Assembly (NCBI GenBank): GCA_016292215.1
Contig: JAEFBB010000017.1
Span: forward strand, 1-45,309
From: Saccharofermentans sp.
Lineage (GTDB): Bacteria > Bacillota > Clostridia > Saccharofermentanales > Saccharofermentanaceae
Length of the DNA: 45,309 bases
Reading direction: 5' to 3'
Both the position numbers and the translations under genes were made by a program. Within the stretch, counting starts at the first letter, position 1. Every line of letters begins with the position of its first letter. Positions 33,563 to 42,204 of this stretch are shown piece by piece. The notes under the pieces are model-generated. The model was given only the letters and a program-made list of their open reading frames with translations. It was not told where the DNA came from and made no database searches.

Positions 33563-34153
33563 TTATAATGCGCCTTTAGTTGACACGATCTGGCCTTCGA
33601 ATCTCGGGTCGATCTCCGTAGCTTCCCTCAAAGCTCTTGCCAAAGCCTTGAACATCGCTTCTGCCTTGTGGTGGTCGTTTGCGCCGTAAGGGCAGGCGAT
33701 GTGCAGTGTGATGCCCGCATTGAAAGCAAAGCTTCTGAAGAACTCTTCGAAAAGCTGTGTGTCCATTGTCCCGCAGAACTCGTCTGCAAATTCGCAGTCG
33801 TAAACAAGATAAGCTCTGCCTGAGATATCAAGAGATGCCGTACCCAGAGCCTCATCCATGGGGATGGAAGCTGAGCCGTAACGTCTGATACCCACCTTGT
33901 CGCCGATGGCTTTATTGAAAGCCTGGCCGAGAACGATTCCCACGTCCTCAACTGAGTGATGAGCATCCACCTGAAGGTCACCCTTGCAGACGATATCCAT
34001 GTCGATACCGGAGTGCTTGGAAAGAGCCGTAAGCATGTGGTCGAAGAACCCGATGCCTGTATCGATCTTGTTCTCGCCCTTGCCGTCAAGGTTGATAGCG
34101 ACCTTGATGTCGGTCTCTTTTGTCTGTCTTGCGATCTCAGCTGTTCTCGGCAT
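33563..34153 (-). CDS. hisB: Imidazoleglycerol-phosphate dehydratase
   Basis: 196 residues from ATG at 34153, chosen for the GAGGAGG site and the typical start MPRTAEIARQTKETDI; an upstream extension is not supported. Metal-binding marks: GFFDHMLTALSKHSG, DAHHSVEDVG and ANDHHKAEAMFKAL. Step 6 of the pathway. Monofunctional: no phosphatase domain, so histidinol phosphatase must be encoded elsewhere. The start overlaps the hisC 3' end by 17 nt. Confidence 0.97.
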   Translation of the reverse strand: MPRTAEIARQTKETDIKVAINLDGKGENKIDTGIGFFDHMLTALSKHSGIDMDIVCKGDLQVDAHHSVEDVGIVLGQAFNKAIGDKVGIRRYGSASIPMDEALGTASLDISGRAYLVYDCEFADEFCGTMDTQLFEEFFRSFAFNAGITLHIACPYGANDHHKAEAMFKALARALREATEIDPRFEGQIVSTKGAL

Positions 34154-35231
34154 TTTTGACCTCCTCTTTGATAGCTTCAAGCAATTGCGCCATCTCTTCA
34201 TCCGTGCCTATCGTTATTCTCAGATAATCGTTAAGGACGGGTTTATTGAAATATCTTACAAGTATACCTTTATTGCGGAGATTTTGGTACAGTGTGCCGC
34301 AGTCCATCGGAGGTTTTGCGAATACAAAGTTTGCTGATGAAGGCGGCATGGCAAAGCCGAGCTCTTCAAGCTCTTTTACAAACCTGGCACGCGTGGAGAT
34401 TATTTTCGAGCGCGTCTCATCGTAGTAAGCCTTATCGAGGAGCGCAGCCTCCGCAACCTTCTGGGCCAGGCGGTCAACAGGATATGAGTTAAAAGAATCC
34501 CTTGCCCTCTTTAAGCCTTCGATAAGCTCGGCAGATCCTACCGCATAGCCCAATCTGATTCCGGCGAGTGAGAAGGCCTTTGACAAAGTCCTGATAACGC
34601 AGACGTTCTTGTACTCATTGATGAGCGATACGGCAGACTCGTAATTTTCTTCGAAAGCGACATAAGCTTCGTCCACGATAACTACAGAATCGGGATTTGC
34701 TTCAGCGATCTTCGCGCAGTCTTCTACCGCGATGGCTCTTGATGTCGGCGCATTCGGATTCGCGAAAACGATTCCGCAGTTAGGCACACCTATGTAATCA
34801 TCAGGATCGAGCCTGAAGTCTTCTTTTAAGGCTATCGTCTTTCTTCTGATGTCGTAGAACTCAGAGAAGACAGGATAGAAGCTGTAGCTGTAATCCGGCA
34901 TCAGCACGGGAAGTCCCGTGAGAGCCTTCTTCTCAAAGAAAGTCTGGAAAGCTATTGCAAGCACTTCATCCGAGCCGTTGCCGCAGAAGATATTCTCTTC
35001 AGATACTCCGTCGAATGCGGCTGCCGCCTTGATAACATCTGTCGAATTAGTATCAGGATAGAGTCTTAATGTGGAAAGGTCGAACTTCTCCAAAGCTTCC
35101 TTTACCTTGGGTGTGGGCGGATAAGGATTCTCGTTTGTGTTGAGCTTTATCACCTTCTGCCCCGGCTTCGGCTGTTCGCCTGCCACATAAGGCTCTATGT
35201 CATTTATCAGTTTGTTCCAATATTTACTCAA
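34137..35231 (-). CDS. hisC: Histidinol-phosphate aminotransferase
   Basis: 364 residues, a fold-type I PLP enzyme. LNTNENPYPP near the start, VIVDEAYVAF with the cofactor-binding Asp, and the PLP lysine in TLSKAFSLAGIRLGY. It converts imidazole-acetol phosphate to histidinol phosphate. It lies 5 nt after hisD. Confidence 0.97.
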   Translation of the reverse strand: MSKYWNKLINDIEPYVAGEQPKPGQKVIKLNTNENPYPPTPKVKEALEKFDLSTLRLYPDTNSTDVIKAAAAFDGVSEENIFCGNGSDEVLAIAFQTFFEKKALTGLPVLMPDYSYSFYPVFSEFYDIRRKTIALKEDFRLDPDDYIGVPNCGIVFANPNAPTSRAIAVEDCAKIAEANPDSVVIVDEAYVAFEENYESAVSLINEYKNVCVIRTLSKAFSLAGIRLGYAVGSAELIEGLKRARDSFNSYPVDRLAQKVAEAALLDKAYYDETRSKIISTRARFVKELEELGFAMPPSSANFVFAKPPMDCGTLYQNLRNKGILVRYFNKPVLNDYLRITIGTDEEMAQLLEAIKEEVKNAENS

Positions 35232-35236
35232 TGTGA

Positions 35237-36535
35237 TCAGTCCTCGAATCTGGCCCTTACTGCAGCAGCGTGGCAGCCAAGGCCCTCGCTGTCTGCAAAA
35301 GCAGCTACATCTTTATATACGTCTCTGAGCGTTTCCTCATTGTAATTGATGACGCTCATCTTCTTATAGAAATCACCGGTGTTGAGCGGTGAGAAGAACC
35401 TTGCTGTTCCGGATGTCGGAAGCGTGTGGTTAGGTCCTGCGAAATAATCTCCCAAAGGCTCGGGTGAATAATTGCCGAGGAACATGGCACCGCAGTTCTT
35501 GATCTTCGCAGCGAGAACTTCCGGATTCTCAACACAGATCTCCAAGTGCTCGGGCGCGATCTCTTCAGAGAAGTTAACCGCAGTATCAATGCTGTCGCAG
35601 ACGATGATCGCGCAGTAGTCTTCCATGGACTTAGCAAGAATATCCTTTCTTGCCGCCTGCTCAGATCTCTTGTCAGCTAATTCCAAAACCTTTTCTGCGA
35701 GTTCTCTTGAATCAGTAAGAACGATCGCGGAAGCCATCTTGTCGTGTTCAGCCTGTGAGAGCATATCAGCCGCTACGAAGTCCGGATTTGCCGTCTTGTC
35801 AGCGATGATAAGGATCTCCGAAGGACCTGCGAACATGTCGATGTCTACCTGTCCGAATACAAGACGCTTAGCGGTATTAACATAGATGTTGCCCGGGCCG
35901 CAGACCTTGTCTACTCTCGGTACTGTCTCCGTGCCGTAAGCCATGGCAGCGATCGCCTGTGATCCTCCCATCCTGTAGATCTCGGTAGCGCCTGCGATGG
36001 AAGCTGCAGCGAGAATAACAGGTGCGATGGTGCCGTCTTTTCTCGGAGGTGTCGCGAAAACGATCCTCTCTACTCCTGCAACAGATGCAGGGATAACGTC
36101 CATCAGAACCGTCGACGGCAGAGGTGCCGTACCGCCCGGAACATAAACGCCCGCAATGGAGATAGGTCTTACGCGTACGCCGATCTTCGCGCCGTTGCCG
36201 ACATCCATCATGAAGCCGTGTTCCTTCTGCTCCTCGTGGAATCTTCTGATATTGGAAGCAGCTTCCTTCATGATAGTAAGAAGCTCCGGATCGATGGACT
36301 TGATGGCGTCCTCGATCTCCTGCTCCGAGACTCTCAACTGGTCAGGCGTAAGCTTAACGCCATCGAACTTCTCAGTGTACTTGAGAAGCGCAGCATCGCC
36401 GTTTTCCCTGATGTCATCGATGACATTCTGGACTGTCTCGATGACAGGCTTTAAGTCCATCTTGCCTCTTACGCCGAGGCTCTCGACTGTCGCCTTGAGA
36501 TTCTCTTTTGTGCCTTCAACCAACTTGCAACGCAT
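35237..36535 (-). CDS. hisD: Histidinol dehydrogenase
   Basis: 432 residues, normal length. Marks: YVPGGTAPLPSTVLM, VCGPGNIYVNTAKRLV, DMFAGPSEILIIAD, QAEHDKMA (zinc ligands) and EHLEI. It oxidises histidinol to histidine in two NAD-dependent steps. It follows hisG by about 20 nt. Confidence 0.98.
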   Translation of the reverse strand: MRCKLVEGTKENLKATVESLGVRGKMDLKPVIETVQNVIDDIRENGDAALLKYTEKFDGVKLTPDQLRVSEQEIEDAIKSIDPELLTIMKEAASNIRRFHEEQKEHGFMMDVGNGAKIGVRVRPISIAGVYVPGGTAPLPSTVLMDVIPASVAGVERIVFATPPRKDGTIAPVILAAASIAGATEIYRMGGSQAIAAMAYGTETVPRVDKVCGPGNIYVNTAKRLVFGQVDIDMFAGPSEILIIADKTANPDFVAADMLSQAEHDKMASAIVLTDSRELAEKVLELADKRSEQAARKDILAKSMEDYCAIIVCDSIDTAVNFSEEIAPEHLEICVENPEVLAAKIKNCGAMFLGNYSPEPLGDYFAGPNHTLPTSGTARFFSPLNTGDFYKKMSVINYNEETLRDVYKDVAAFADSEGLGCHAAAVRARFED

Positions 36536-36555
36536 ACTTTATCCCCCTTTGCGCT

Positions 36556-37191
36556 TTACTCTTCAGCCAATGCATCCTTAAGTCTTGCGATCATCGGCTT
36601 GATCTCATCTTCCTTCATCTTCATCGAGACGCGGTTAACGACAAGTCTTGCGGAGATGTCTGCCACTGTCTCAAGAACATCAAGTCCGTTCTCAAAAAGA
36701 GTTCTTCCGGACTCAACGATATCTACGATAACTTCTGCAAGTCCCGTAAGCGGCGCAAGTTCTACCGAACCATTGAGCTTAATGATCTCAACACTCTCTC
36801 CCCTTACGCCTTCAAAATACTTTCTTGTGATATTCGGATACTTGGTTCCTACTCTCTTATTAGGGATCTCATCGAGCTTATCCTTAAGCTCTGCAGGACC
36901 TGCAACGCACATTCTGCACTTGCCGAGCCCTAAGTCTAATACCTCATAGAGCTGTCTTCCCTCTTCTAAGAGCGTATCCTTACCGACAACGCCGATATCT
37001 GCAGCGCCGTATTCAACATAAGTAGGAACGTCGGAAGGCTTCGAAAGAATGAATCTCAAGCCTGCGTCCTTATCTTCGAGGATCAGCTTTCTGGACTTGT
37101 CTCTTGCTGCGGATACATCGTATCCGGCCTTCTCCATGATGTCCAAGGTCTGGTCTGCGAGTCTTCCCTTAGGTAAAGCAATAGTAAGCAT
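36556..37191 (-). CDS. hisG: ATP phosphoribosyltransferase, short form catalytic subunit
   Basis: 211 residues, the short form lacking the C-terminal regulatory domain. It starts [19 protein letters not shown]; the PRPP-binding segment is [16 protein letters not shown]. It catalyses the first, committed step. Short HisG needs HisZ for activity and feedback control, and hisZ lies immediately upstream, its stop overlapping the hisG start. Confidence 0.97.
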   Translation of the reverse strand: MLTIALPKGRLADQTLDIMEKAGYDVSAARDKSRKLILEDKDAGLRFILSKPSDVPTYVEYGAADIGVVGKDTLLEEGRQLYEVLDLGLGKCRMCVAGPAELKDKLDEIPNKRVGTKYPNITRKYFEGVRGESVEIIKLNGSVELAPLTGLAEVIVDIVESGRTLFENGLDVLETVADISARLVVNRVSMKMKEDEIKPMIARLKDALAEE

Positions 37192-38342
37192 TAAGCTTCA
37201 CCTCCATTCATAAACATAACTGTCTCTATTCCCTTTTCCTTCGCGTAGTTTTCGAGCTCCTCTTCTGTCATTCCGGTTGTATCGAGGATTGCCGGCGTGC
37301 CTTCTGCCCTGAGAGCTTCTGCCGTAGCAGTTGCCATCTCGAAGTCGCCTCCGACAATGACCTTCGCGCCTGTTGCAGGAGCGTACTTGTCCTGTCTCAT
37401 AAGAGCCGTGATGGCAAGCGTCAATGAGATCGAGAAGCCTACCGCCTGGATCTCCTTGCCGAAAGACTTTGCGACATCGTCATATCTTCCGCCAGAGATG
37501 ATGGGGAAACCTACCTCGTATGTATAGCCCTTGAAGACCATGCCTGTGTAATAGTCGATGCTCTCGATGAGGCTTAAGTCAACTGATACATACTTGAGGA
37601 AACCGTATCTTTCCATGATGTCCAGGATCTCTTTGAGATTGCCCAAAGCTTCCTTCGCGCCTGCATCAGTGATCCTCGGAAGGATCTGGTCGATCGTGTC
37701 ATATGTTCCGCCGGACTCCGTGAGCATCAGTAATGTCTCTTTGTCTTCCTTGCTGATATCGAGCTTCTCGATAGTTACGGAATCCCTGTTTGCGATGGCG
37801 TTCTTGATCTTTATCTGGCCCTCTTCGTCAATGCCGAGCTGCTTCATGAGTCCCTTAAAGAACTTGACCTGGCCGATCGATACCTGAAGATCCGTAATGC
37901 CGATCTCAAGAGCTGACTTGATTGCGATAGCAAGTACTTCGGCATCAGACTTGGCGCCGCTTGCGCCCAAAAGCTCAATGCCGCCCTGTGTAAAGCCTGA
38001 GAGCTTACCGCCGCCGGACTTGCCCGAACGGTACATGTTCTCAATGTAAGAAATGCGGACCGGAAGCTGGTCATTCCTGCCTGCGCAGAATCTTACTGCA
38101 GGGATAGTGCCGTCATAGCGGTTGCAAAGAAGTCTTCCTGTGCTGTCCGTGAACTTATAGAGCTCTTCTTCTTTTACGAACTCTTTATAAACATCAAAAT
38201 ACTCTACTCCGGGAGTCTCGATCTCTTCGTAGCCGTTGAGCATAAACAGATTGCGGAGCTTTGATTCGAGCTCGCGCTTAAATCCGCATAAACCCGGGAA
38301 CTGATCGTTGAATCCGTCCGGTGTGTAAAACTTATTTCCCAT
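37191..38342 (-). CDS. hisZ: ATP phosphoribosyltransferase regulatory subunit HisZ
   Basis: 383 residues from ATG at 38342, chosen for GGAGAG upstream; an ATG ten codons earlier (38372) has a poor site. It is a class II histidyl-tRNA synthetase-like protein ([38 protein letters not shown]). Its C-terminal domain is short and not a canonical HisS anticodon-binding domain, and its place before short hisG fits the regulatory role (histidine feedback). First gene of the operon. Confidence 0.92.
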   Translation of the reverse strand: MGNKFYTPDGFNDQFPGLCGFKRELESKLRNLFMLNGYEEIETPGVEYFDVYKEFVKEEELYKFTDSTGRLLCNRYDGTIPAVRFCAGRNDQLPVRISYIENMYRSGKSGGGKLSGFTQGGIELLGASGAKSDAEVLAIAIKSALEIGITDLQVSIGQVKFFKGLMKQLGIDEEGQIKIKNAIANRDSVTIEKLDISKEDKETLLMLTESGGTYDTIDQILPRITDAGAKEALGNLKEILDIMERYGFLKYVSVDLSLIESIDYYTGMVFKGYTYEVGFPIISGGRYDDVAKSFGKEIQAVGFSISLTLAITALMRQDKYAPATGAKVIVGGDFEMATATAEALRAEGTPAILDTTGMTEEELENYAKEKGIETVMFMNGGEA

Positions 38343-38430
38343 ATAAACTCTCCATTTTTTCTTATCGTACATATTGTACTTTCACTGTATGGACAAAACA
38401 AATGTCTTTACGGTGTCATTTTCACTGACT

Positions 38431-38499
38431 CTTTAGTCGACTAAAGGATTATAATTGGACATCTTACATATGTCAAGCATTTTCTTTAGTCGAATAAAG
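38431..38499 (-). promoter_or_regulatory. his operon promoter bracketed by two 16-bp palindromic operators
   Basis: Minus strand: -35 TTGACA (38471-38476), 17-bp spacer, -10 TATAAT (38448-38453), perfect consensus. A perfect palindrome CTTTAGTCGACTAAAG (38431-38446) covers the expected transcription start, and a near copy with one mismatch, CTTTATTCGACTAAAG on the minus strand (38484-38499), lies just upstream of the -35. Their centres are 53 bp apart, about five helical turns. This is a textbook repressor layout; a TrpR/YerC-type histidine repressor is one candidate reader from memory, not seen in this window. No T-box motif was found. Confidence 0.85.
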
Positions 38500-38527
38500 T
38501 ATTTTCGTGCAGTCCAATGAACGCTTT

Positions 38528-38617
38528 TTGCCCCTGAGAGACGTTTTTTTGACTTCCAGGGGCAAAATTCTCGAAAATTTGCCCCTGAGAGATGATTTTT
38601 TGGTTTTCAGGGGCAAA
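38528..38617. repeat. Two tandem hairpins, 51-bp period, in the hisZ/PD-(D/E)XK intergenic gap
   Basis: TTGCCCCTG (38528-38536) pairs with CAGGGGCAA (38557-38565), and TTTGCCCCTG (38578-38587) with CAGGGGCAAA (38608-38617). Both loops share AGAGA followed by a T-run. The unit repeats every 51 bp. The rest of the gap (38618-38784) shows no gene; only a Shine-Dalgarno for the next gene is clear. Confidence 0.8.
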
Positions 38618-38784
38618 GCCTCCTGGCGGGGGCAACCCTGAGATCAAGTCATTGGCAAGGTACGTGATAAAAAAATTTAAATACCAGTCTCAATTGACCC
38701 TAAAAGTCTCAATCTGCGCTAAAACCCTGTCATCTTAAGATCAGCCCTCTATAATCTAATCTATTCTTCAAGGAGGCATTCATT

Positions 38785-39570
38785 ATGACTAAAACATTTA
38801 TAGAAATAATGACTGCCCGCTGCGCTTTCCTGGAAAAAACTGCTAATTCTTTGGAAAACAGAAAGAGCTCATTTCCTGACGGGGTGCTCAACATAAAAAC
38901 CACTAAAAACGGCACATATTATTATTGCCACATCGGAGATAACAAGAAATACCTGGGCAGGAAGGACGAGGATCTTATAAGGCAGCTGGTTCAGAAAGAG
39001 CTCATCACCAAAGCCATAAAAGTATCTAAGAAGGAATCATCTATAATACTGAAGGTTTTGCATGAATACCCTGATGAGGTAATTGAAGACCTCTATGACA
39101 ATCTTCCTGGAAGCAGGAAAAAATACGCAACACCGTTTTTTCTCGACACTGTGCAATACGCTCAGCAATGGCTTTCCATCCCATATACGCCAAAGAGTTT
39201 TAAGAAGGATGCCCCGGTATTTTACACTTTGAAAGGCGAACGGGTCAGGTCAAAGTCAGAGGTGATCATAGCAGACAGGCTGTATGCAAAAGGCATTCCC
39301 TATAAATACGAGTGTCCGCTTAATGTGGGCGAAGAGATAATACATCCCGACTTCACGATCCTGAAGTTGAGCAACAGGAAGACCGTATACCACGAGCACT
39401 GCGGCATGATGGACGATCAGGACTATACAGAAGACCTGGTCTCAAGAGTTAAGAAATACGGGCGTGCCGGCATTTATCCGGGCTGCGGGCTTTCCTTCTC
39501 CTTTGAATCCTCCAAACAACCTCTGGATATCAGCTGGCTTGACGATTTTATCGAAAAGAACTTCCGTTAA
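38785..39570 (+). CDS. Orphan protein with a PD-(D/E)XK nuclease-like core
   Basis: 261 residues, no signal or membrane segment. The N-terminal half is charged and partly helical (about 1-110). The C-terminal half contains SKSEVIIADRLYAKGIPYKYE (Glu159), HPDFTIL (Asp189) and VYHEHCG (Glu204, His205), a spacing that fits the E...D...ExH layout of the restriction-endonuclease fold. Genes of this look are frequent as hypotheticals in Clostridia; substrate unknown. The start has a strong Shine-Dalgarno (AAGGAGG). It is the only plus-strand gene in this half of the window and has no defence or transposition genes beside it. Confidence 0.7.
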   Translation: MTKTFIEIMTARCAFLEKTANSLENRKSSFPDGVLNIKTTKNGTYYYCHIGDNKKYLGRKDEDLIRQLVQKELITKAIKVSKKESSIILKVLHEYPDEVIEDLYDNLPGSRKKYATPFFLDTVQYAQQWLSIPYTPKSFKKDAPVFYTLKGERVRSKSEVIIADRLYAKGIPYKYECPLNVGEEIIHPDFTILKLSNRKTVYHEHCGMMDDQDYTEDLVSRVKKYGRAGIYPGCGLSFSFESSKQPLDISWLDDFIEKNFR

Positions 39571-39593
39571 ATCCAGTCAGGTCCTGTAAGTGA

Positions 39594-40058
39594 TTACTTA
39601 TGATACTTCTCGCCTTTGGCGATCTTGAAGCCGCGGTAGAGCTGCTCGGACAGCACGAGTCTGGTCATCAAATGGGTCAGGGTGACGTTGCCGAAGCACA
39701 TTCTGCGGTTTGCGCGGGCGCGGACTTCAGGCGATATGCCGTTGCTTCCGCCTATAACGATCTTCAAAGATCCTCCGCCCTTCTCGATGTCAGATATCAG
39801 GTATTCGGAAAGCTTCTCGGATGTTACATTCTCGCCTCCGAGATCCATCGCCCAGACGATCTCGCCGGGCTTGATATGTGACAGGATCAGCTCGCCTTCG
39901 CGCTTTAAGGCTTCGTTCACCGGGACTGAATCAGGGCAGTCTGCGACCTCGATGAATTCGAGCGTGGCAAACCGTGACAGCCTCTTCTTATACTCGTCGA
40001 TGCCGTCTTTGAGCCATTTGTCCTTGAGCTTGCCGGGGCAGACAACAGTTATCTTCAT
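39594..40058 (-). CDS. rlmH: 23S rRNA pseudouridine-1915 N3-methyltransferase
   Basis: 154 residues, a small SPOUT methyltransferase with a C-terminal knot. Marks: MKITVVCPGKLKD start, IVIGGSNGISPEV, LTHLMTRLVLSEQLYRGFKI and the ending GEKYHK. It methylates pseudouridine 1915 in helix 69 of 23S rRNA. Overlaps the upstream hydrolase gene by 4 nt and ends the operon; in Bacillus rlmH likewise follows the wal locus. Confidence 0.97.
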   Translation of the reverse strand: MKITVVCPGKLKDKWLKDGIDEYKKRLSRFATLEFIEVADCPDSVPVNEALKREGELILSHIKPGEIVWAMDLGGENVTSEKLSEYLISDIEKGGGSLKIVIGGSNGISPEVRARANRRMCFGNVTLTHLMTRLVLSEQLYRGFKIAKGEKYHK

Positions 40059-40849
40059 AAGACATAGCCCTCGGTCGGACCTTCCTTCTTGGCGATCCTG
40101 ACTTCATAATCGATGCCTTCGACAAGGCCCCTGTCGCTCAGAGAATTCGTGAAAGTCTCCCTCGCCAGATCAGGCGTGTTGTTATGGGGAGACAAGTGCC
40201 CTAAGATGAATTTCTTCGTGCCGTTGTTTATAAAGAATTCAGCTGCATCTGCCGATTCGGGATTGCTGATGTGGCCGTGGCCGCCGGAGATCCTCTTCTT
40301 TAAAGGCCAGGGATAAGGGCCGTGCTCAAGCATATAAGGATCGTAATTCGATTCGAGAAGGATAACGTCGCTAGATTTAGCAAAGCCTTTCATGCCGTCA
40401 TTTACCCTGCCTAAGTCAGTCATTACTGCCATCGAAGTGCCGTTCTCATGGTTAAAGATCCTGTAGCACACTGACCCGTTTACATCGTGAGGAGTCGGGA
40501 AAGCCCTTACTTCGGGACCTTCTTCGAGCTGTATTATGTCATTTTCTTCGATCTCGGTAACGGGTGAAGCAAGGTCATCCAGGACTGCCAGAGTAGCCTT
40601 CGTGCCATAGACCGGAGTGTGATATTTTCGCGAAAACACGGGCACTCCGCCGATGTGGTCTGTATGCCTGTGAGTAAGGAAGATCGCGCTGATGTCATCG
40701 GGATAGACCCCGCTGTCTATCAGTGCTTTGGTCATCATTTTGCAGGACATTCCGCAGTCGATGAGAATATAAGTACCACGGCACTTAATAAGTGTCGAAT
40801 TGCCGGATGATGAGGAAAAAAGCGGGACTATCCTGTCGGGTCCCGTCAT
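40055..40849 (-). CDS. walJ: Metallo-beta-lactamase fold hydrolase, WalJ/VicX/YycJ type
   Basis: 264 residues. It starts with FSSSSGNSTLI, typical of this subfamily, followed by the metal motif LTHRHTDHIGG (His/Asp ligands), SNPESADAAEFF and a late ILGHLSPHNN. YycJ/WalJ/VicX proteins are encoded with walRK in Bacilli and have been linked to cell wall or DNA repair coordination. It overlaps both murA (4 nt) and rlmH (4 nt). The gene name rests on motif and context. Confidence 0.88.
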   Translation of the reverse strand: MTGPDRIVPLFSSSSGNSTLIKCRGTYILIDCGMSCKMMTKALIDSGVYPDDISAIFLTHRHTDHIGGVPVFSRKYHTPVYGTKATLAVLDDLASPVTEIEENDIIQLEEGPEVRAFPTPHDVNGSVCYRIFNHENGTSMAVMTDLGRVNDGMKGFAKSSDVILLESNYDPYMLEHGPYPWPLKKRISGGHGHISNPESADAAEFFINNGTKKFILGHLSPHNNTPDLARETFTNSLSDRGLVEGIDYEVRIAKKEGPTEGYVL

Positions 40850-42189
40850 GCTTCGGTATCCTCTTCGCCGTATTCGGGAGTGTGGTTGACTCTTGTGATG
40901 GTCGCGCCCAGTTCTGTGAGCTTCTTTACGATGTGCTCATAACCTCTGTCGATCCTCTGGGCATTCATGATATATGTCGTGCCGGAAGCCTCAAGGGCTG
41001 CGCAAACGAGCGCCGCGCCGGCTCTTAAGTCTGTTGCTTCAACCGTTGCACCTCTGAATGTAGTCTTGCCGTTGACCCATGCGATACGCTCATAAACATT
41101 GATGTTCGCACCCATCTTGGCGAGCTCGGGAACATACTGGAATCTGTTCTGCCAGACGTTCTCGTGCATACGGCTCTGTCCGTCTGCCGAGCAGAGAAGC
41201 ACTACAGTCTGGGGCTGGAGGTCTGTCGGGAATCCCGGATAAGGGGATGTCTTGACGCTTGTCGGATAGACCTCTTCGTCGTAGTTGTATCTGAAGACTC
41301 TGATCGATTCGTCGCCTTCCTCGATCTGGTATCCCATTTCGCGCATCTTGGCAGACAGAGGCTCCATGTGCGTAGGGATCAGATTGTGGATCGTAACGTC
41401 GCCGTTCGTGACCGCTGCCGCGATCATGTATGTGCCGGCTTCGATCTGGTCAGGAATAATCGAATATGTGAAGTTGCCCGGAAGTACTGGAACGCCTGTG
41501 ATCTTAATGACATCGGTACCTGCACCCTTGATCCTCGCGCCCATTGAGTTAAGGAAGTTCGCGACGTCAACGATGTGGGGCTCCTTGGCTGCATTGATGA
41601 TCTCGGTCTGTCCCTGGGCCTTGCATGCTGCGAGCATCGCGTTGATCGTGGCGCCAACGCTGACTATATCAAGATAGATCCTCGCACCGTGCAAGGGATC
41701 GGCCTCGAGATTTACGATACCGCTGTTGATATCCGAAGGTCTGGCACCTTTCGCGCCCATAAGCTGGAAAGCTTTGAGGTGAAGGTCGATAGGACGCTGG
41801 CCGAAATTACATCCGCCGGGAAGTCTTATAGAAGCCTTGCCGCACTTGCCGAGAAGGGCTCCCATGAGATAGTAGGAAGCACGGATCCTGGATACGAGCG
41901 GTCCGGAAGCCTTGTATGTGTTGATAGTCGTGGGGTCGATCTTATATGTGTGGTTATCAATGGCATCGACCGTAGCGCCGAGTGATCTTAAGAGATCAAA
42001 CATAACATGAACGTCCAGGATATCCGGGACATTCTCCAATGTGCATACTCCATCTACCATGATGGAAGCGGCGATGACACCAAGAGCGGCATTCTTACTG
42101 CCGCTTATGTCGATATCGCCTTTGAGCGGCACCCCGCCCTTTATCTCATAAGCATAGGACTTGCCTACGCCGATCTCAGGTTGATCCAT
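40846..42189 (-). CDS. murA: UDP-N-acetylglucosamine 1-carboxyvinyltransferase
   Basis: 447 residues. It transfers enolpyruvate to UDP-GlcNAc, the first committed step of peptidoglycan synthesis. Marks: DISGSKNAALG with the substrate Lys near residue 32, the fosfomycin-target Cys127 in LPGGCNFGQRPIDLH, and EPHIVDVANFL. About 25 residues longer than typical MurA, mainly at the termini. It lies between the histidine kinase and the WalJ-like gene, where Bacilli have walHI or nothing. Confidence 0.96.
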   Translation of the reverse strand: MDQPEIGVGKSYAYEIKGGVPLKGDIDISGSKNAALGVIAASIMVDGVCTLENVPDILDVHVMFDLLRSLGATVDAIDNHTYKIDPTTINTYKASGPLVSRIRASYYLMGALLGKCGKASIRLPGGCNFGQRPIDLHLKAFQLMGAKGARPSDINSGIVNLEADPLHGARIYLDIVSVGATINAMLAACKAQGQTEIINAAKEPHIVDVANFLNSMGARIKGAGTDVIKITGVPVLPGNFTYSIIPDQIEAGTYMIAAAVTNGDVTIHNLIPTHMEPLSAKMREMGYQIEEGDESIRVFRYNYDEEVYPTSVKTSPYPGFPTDLQPQTVVLLCSADGQSRMHENVWQNRFQYVPELAKMGANINVYERIAWVNGKTTFRGATVEATDLRAGAALVCAALEASGTTYIMNAQRIDRGYEHIVKKLTELGATITRVNHTPEYGEEDTEA

Positions 42190-42204
42190 CTATACTCCAG
42201 TAAC

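Noticed and set aside
38373..38784. T-box or histidine attenuator in the hisZ leader
   Set aside because: No T-box motif, His-codon leader peptide or terminator hairpin is seen between the promoter and hisZ; control seems to rest on the palindromic operators.
38785..39570. Anti-phage defence island around the PD-(D/E)XK-like gene
   Set aside because: Neighbours are his biosynthesis and rlmH; no methylase, integrase, helicase or toxin gene is nearby.
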